NCBI GenBank assembly: GCA_028282595.1
Contig: JANQHQ010000043.1
Location: 1-15,442 of the forward strand
Origin: Chlorobium sp.
GTDB lineage: Bacteria > Bacteroidota > Chlorobiia > Chlorobiales > Chlorobiaceae
Length of the DNA stretch: 15,442 bases
Direction: 5' to 3'
The position numbers were made by a program, and so were the translations under genes. Below, piece after piece: positions 13,418 through 15,442 of the stretch (positions are counted from its first letter, which is position 1; each line of letters starts with the position of its first letter). The notes beneath the pieces are model-generated. The model did no database searches. It was not told where the DNA came from and worked only from the letters and a program-made list of their open reading frames with translations.

Positions 13418-13596
13418 CCCTGCACTAATTTTTAAATTATCGTATATTGCAAAATTGCGTTTTTACTACGAAAAAGTATCGCTCAGGATCCTCCGGCAGA
13501 CGGAGACGGAAGAACATCTGAGCCGCGCGAATCCGATACATCGCCCGGTTCAGGCAAACAACGATTTTTTGTTCACTTACAACCGATGTGCTATCC
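13418..13596 (+). promoter_or_regulatory. pnp leader region
   Basis: This gap holds no credible gene. An AT-rich stretch right after panC (13428-13460, with TATATT at 13443-13448) could hold the pnp promoter, but no confident -35/-10 pair is seen. CTCCG-GCAGA-CGGAG (13491-13505) forms a five-base-pair hairpin in what would be the pnp leader. In E. coli a leader hairpin is cut by RNase III and lets PNPase control its own mRNA; whether this one acts alike is a guess. The usual neighbour rpsO is not upstream. Confidence 0.35.
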
Positions 13597-15442
13597 ATGT
13601 TTATAAAAAAAGAACTCGATCTGGGAAACGGCAAAACCATCACCATCGAAACCGGCAAAATGGCCAAACAGGCGGACGGCGCGGCTGTTGTCAGCCTGAA
13701 CGAAACTATGGTTATCGCGACCGTCGTCTCAAGCAAGAATCCTCCCCCTCCGAACCAGAGCTTCTTTCCGCTGCAGGTTGAATACCGCGAAAAGTTCTCC
13801 GCCGCCGGCAAGTTCCCCGGAGGCTTCTTCAAACGGGAAGGCCGACCCTCGGAAAAGGAGATCCTTTCGGCGAGACTCATCGACCGGGCGCTCCGTCCCC
13901 TCTTCCCCGACCGCTACTACCATGAAACCCAGGTGATCATCTCCGTCATCTCGTCCGACCAGGTCAACGACGCCGACGTGCTCGGCGGCATCGCCGCATC
14001 GGCGGCCATCATGGTGTCGGACATTCCTTTCGCCAACTCGATGTCAGAGGTGCGCGTCGGCAGAATCAACGGAGAGTTCATCGTCAATCCGAGTATCCAC
14101 GAACTGGCCAAGAGCGACGTCGACATCTGCATCGGCGGCACTTCCGACACGATCTGCATGCTCGAGGGTGAGATGGACGAAATCTCCGAAGCCGACATGA
14201 TCGAAGCTATCCGCTTCGGCCACGAAGCGATCAGGAAACTCTGCGCCATGCAGGACGAGATCGCCGCCGAGGCGGGCAAGGAAAAACGTTCGTTCACGCC
14301 CCTCGTGGCTCCGGCCGACATGCAGGAAAGCATCCGGGATCTCTGCGAGGAAAAGCTGAAGGAGCTCGCCCGCACACCGCTCGGCAAGGAGGAACGCTCC
14401 GAAAGAACATCGGAAATCACCCGCTCCGCCTTTGAAACGACGGTCGAACGGTACAAACAGACCGTCACGGAAGAGGATATCCAGGCTGATCCGTCGAAAG
14501 CGATCTACCTGAACGAACAGATCATCTCGGAAGCGATACACAAGGTCGAAAAACGGGTCATGCGCCACATGATCCTCGACGACAGCAGGCGCCTCGACGG
14601 CAGGAAACTCGACGAGGTCCGCCCGATCAGCATCGAGCTCGGCCTCATTCCGAGGGCTCACGGCTCGGCTCTTTTCACCAGAGGCGAAACCCAGGCGCTC
14701 GTGAGCCTGACGCTCGGCACGAAAAAGGATGCCCAGTCGATCGATACGCTCACGGACGACAGCGAAAAACGGTTCATGCTGCACTACAACTTCCCGCCGT
14801 TCTCCGTGGGAGAGACCGGAAGGCTCGGCGGCACCAGCCGGAGGGAGATCGGTCACGGCAACCTGGCCGAACGGGCGGTCAAGAAGGTTCTGCCGGCCGA
14901 ATCCGACTTCCCCTACACCGTCCGCATCGTATCGGACATTCTCGAATCCAACGGCTCCTCGTCGATGGCGTCCGTGTGCGGTGGCACGCTGGCGGCCATG
15001 GACGGCGGCGTACCGATCCGCAAGCCGGTATCGGGCATCGCGATGGGACTCATTTCCGAAGAGGGCAAGTACGCCGTGCTTTCCGATATCCTCGGCAACG
15101 AGGATCATCTCGGTGACATGGACTTCAAGGTCGCGGGTACGAAGGACGGCATCACCGCCTGCCAGATGGACATCAAGATCGACGGCCTCGACTACCACAT
15201 TCTCGAGGACGCTCTCGAACAGGCCCGTCACGGCAGACTTCACATTCTCGATGTCATGACGCAGGCGATCGACGAACCGAGGGAAGAGATCGGCAAGTAC
15301 GCGCCACGCCTGACGACCCTCCAGATTCCCGTCGACGCCATCGGGCTCATCATCGGCAAGGGCGGTGAAACCATCCGGAGCATCACCGAGGAAACAGGCG
15401 CCGAGATCAACATCGACGACGACGGCACGGTCACCATCGCCT
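13597..15442 (+). CDS. pnp: Polyribonucleotide nucleotidyltransferase (PNPase), 3' end beyond the window
   Basis: The window contains the first 615 codons; the gene runs off the right edge, and PNPase is normally 700-750 residues. It degrades RNA 3' to 5' using phosphate, as a trimer and often in the degradosome. The product starts MFIKKELDLGNGKTITIETG. The first RNase PH domain has FFKREGRPSEKE and LIDRALRPLFP (about 74-96). A helical linker follows. The second RNase PH domain starts near RLDGRKLDEVRPI and contains ESNGSSSMASVCGGTLA and GDMDFKVAG (506-514), which carries the conserved active-site aspartates. The KH domain begins at about residue 575 with its GxxG loop at GKGG (587-590); the S1 domain would lie past the edge. 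No strong ribosome binding site precedes the ATG, but the family alignment of the N-terminus supports it. Confidence 0.97.
   Translation, partial: MFIKKELDLGNGKTITIETGKMAKQADGAAVVSLNETMVIATVVSSKNPPPPNQSFFPLQVEYREKFSAAGKFPGGFFKREGRPSEKEILSARLIDRALRPLFPDRYYHETQVIISVISSDQVNDADVLGGIAASAAIMVSDIPFANSMSEVRVGRINGEFIVNPSIHELAKSDVDICIGGTSDTICMLEGEMDEISEADMIEAIRFGHEAIRKLCAMQDEIAAEAGKEKRSFTPLVAPADMQESIRDLCEEKLKELARTPLGKEERSERTSEITRSAFETTVERYKQTVTEEDIQADPSKAIYLNEQIISEAIHKVEKRVMRHMILDDSRRLDGRKLDEVRPISIELGLIPRAHGSALFTRGETQALVSLTLGTKKDAQSIDTLTDDSEKRFMLHYNFPPFSVGETGRLGGTSRREIGHGNLAERAVKKVLPAESDFPYTVRIVSDILESNGSSSMASVCGGTLAAMDGGVPIRKPVSGIAMGLISEEGKYAVLSDILGNEDHLGDMDFKVAGTKDGITACQMDIKIDGLDYHILEDALEQARHGRLHILDVMTQAIDEPREEIGKYAPRLTTLQIPVDAIGLIIGKGGETIRSITEETGAEINIDDDGTVTIA

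Noticed and set aside
12481..13428. 315-codon open frame overlapping panC on the same strand
   Set aside because: Arg-rich out-of-frame translation of panC; it starts inside the hairpin repeat and lacks family motifs.
13455..13781. 108-codon frame spanning the pnp leader and start
   Set aside because: Most of it overlaps pnp in another frame, and the leader part has no protein-like pattern.
14044..15243. 399-codon open frame on the minus strand opposite pnp
   Set aside because: It lies wholly antisense to a clear PNPase; long antisense frames are expected in GC-rich genes, and its translation has no family pattern.

Overview
The window joins an AT-rich accessory segment (about 1-6100, roughly one third G+C by eye) to a GC-rich core block (about 6100-15442, near 60% G+C). 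The core gene set (sppA, rsmI, panC, pnp, a carotenoid-desaturase-like FAD enzyme, an Opp/Dpp-type ATPase) and the GC-rich intergenic hairpins suggest a Gram-negative bacterium of the Chlorobiota (green sulfur bacteria) or a relative. This placement comes from protein resemblance only; there is no rRNA or other marker in the window.

Accessory segment. All credible genes are on the minus strand. In transcription order they are: a 782-residue protein with two phosphoribosyltransferase-like (PRTase) domains at its C-terminus (5532-3184); a multi-pass membrane protein overlapping it by 8 bases (3191-2472); a degenerate group II intron with a broken reverse transcriptase and a recognisable domain V/VI end (about 2254-1342); a protein with two N-terminal membrane helices (1061-441); and a small secreted beta-sandwich protein (429-103). 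The PRTase and membrane genes look translationally coupled and are the best candidate for an undescribed system, possibly a stress or anti-phage pair with a membrane effector. The intron may have split a longer operon. About 690 bases of AT-rich DNA without a clear gene (5533-6224) separate this segment from the core.

Core block. On the minus strand lie a FlK-like hotdog thioesterase (11226-10801), an OppF/DppF-type ABC ATPase (10729-9689), signal peptide peptidase SppA (9506-7713) and a phytoene-desaturase/RetSat-type FAD oxidoreductase (7691-6225). The last two are 21 bases apart and probably cotranscribed. From a divergent intergenic region the plus strand carries rsmI (11565-12323), panC (12551-13417) and pnp (13597 to the window edge, incomplete). 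These are housekeeping functions: 16S rRNA methylation, pantothenate synthesis and RNA decay.

The core intergenic gaps are rich in short repeats. A hairpin with arms CCCGAC/GTCGGG occurs three times (9618, 11278, 12488), a CTCGACAATC-containing repeat twice, and there are GGCAGT repeats after rsmI, whose last codons appear to run into repeat DNA. No tRNA, rRNA or CRISPR array was seen.
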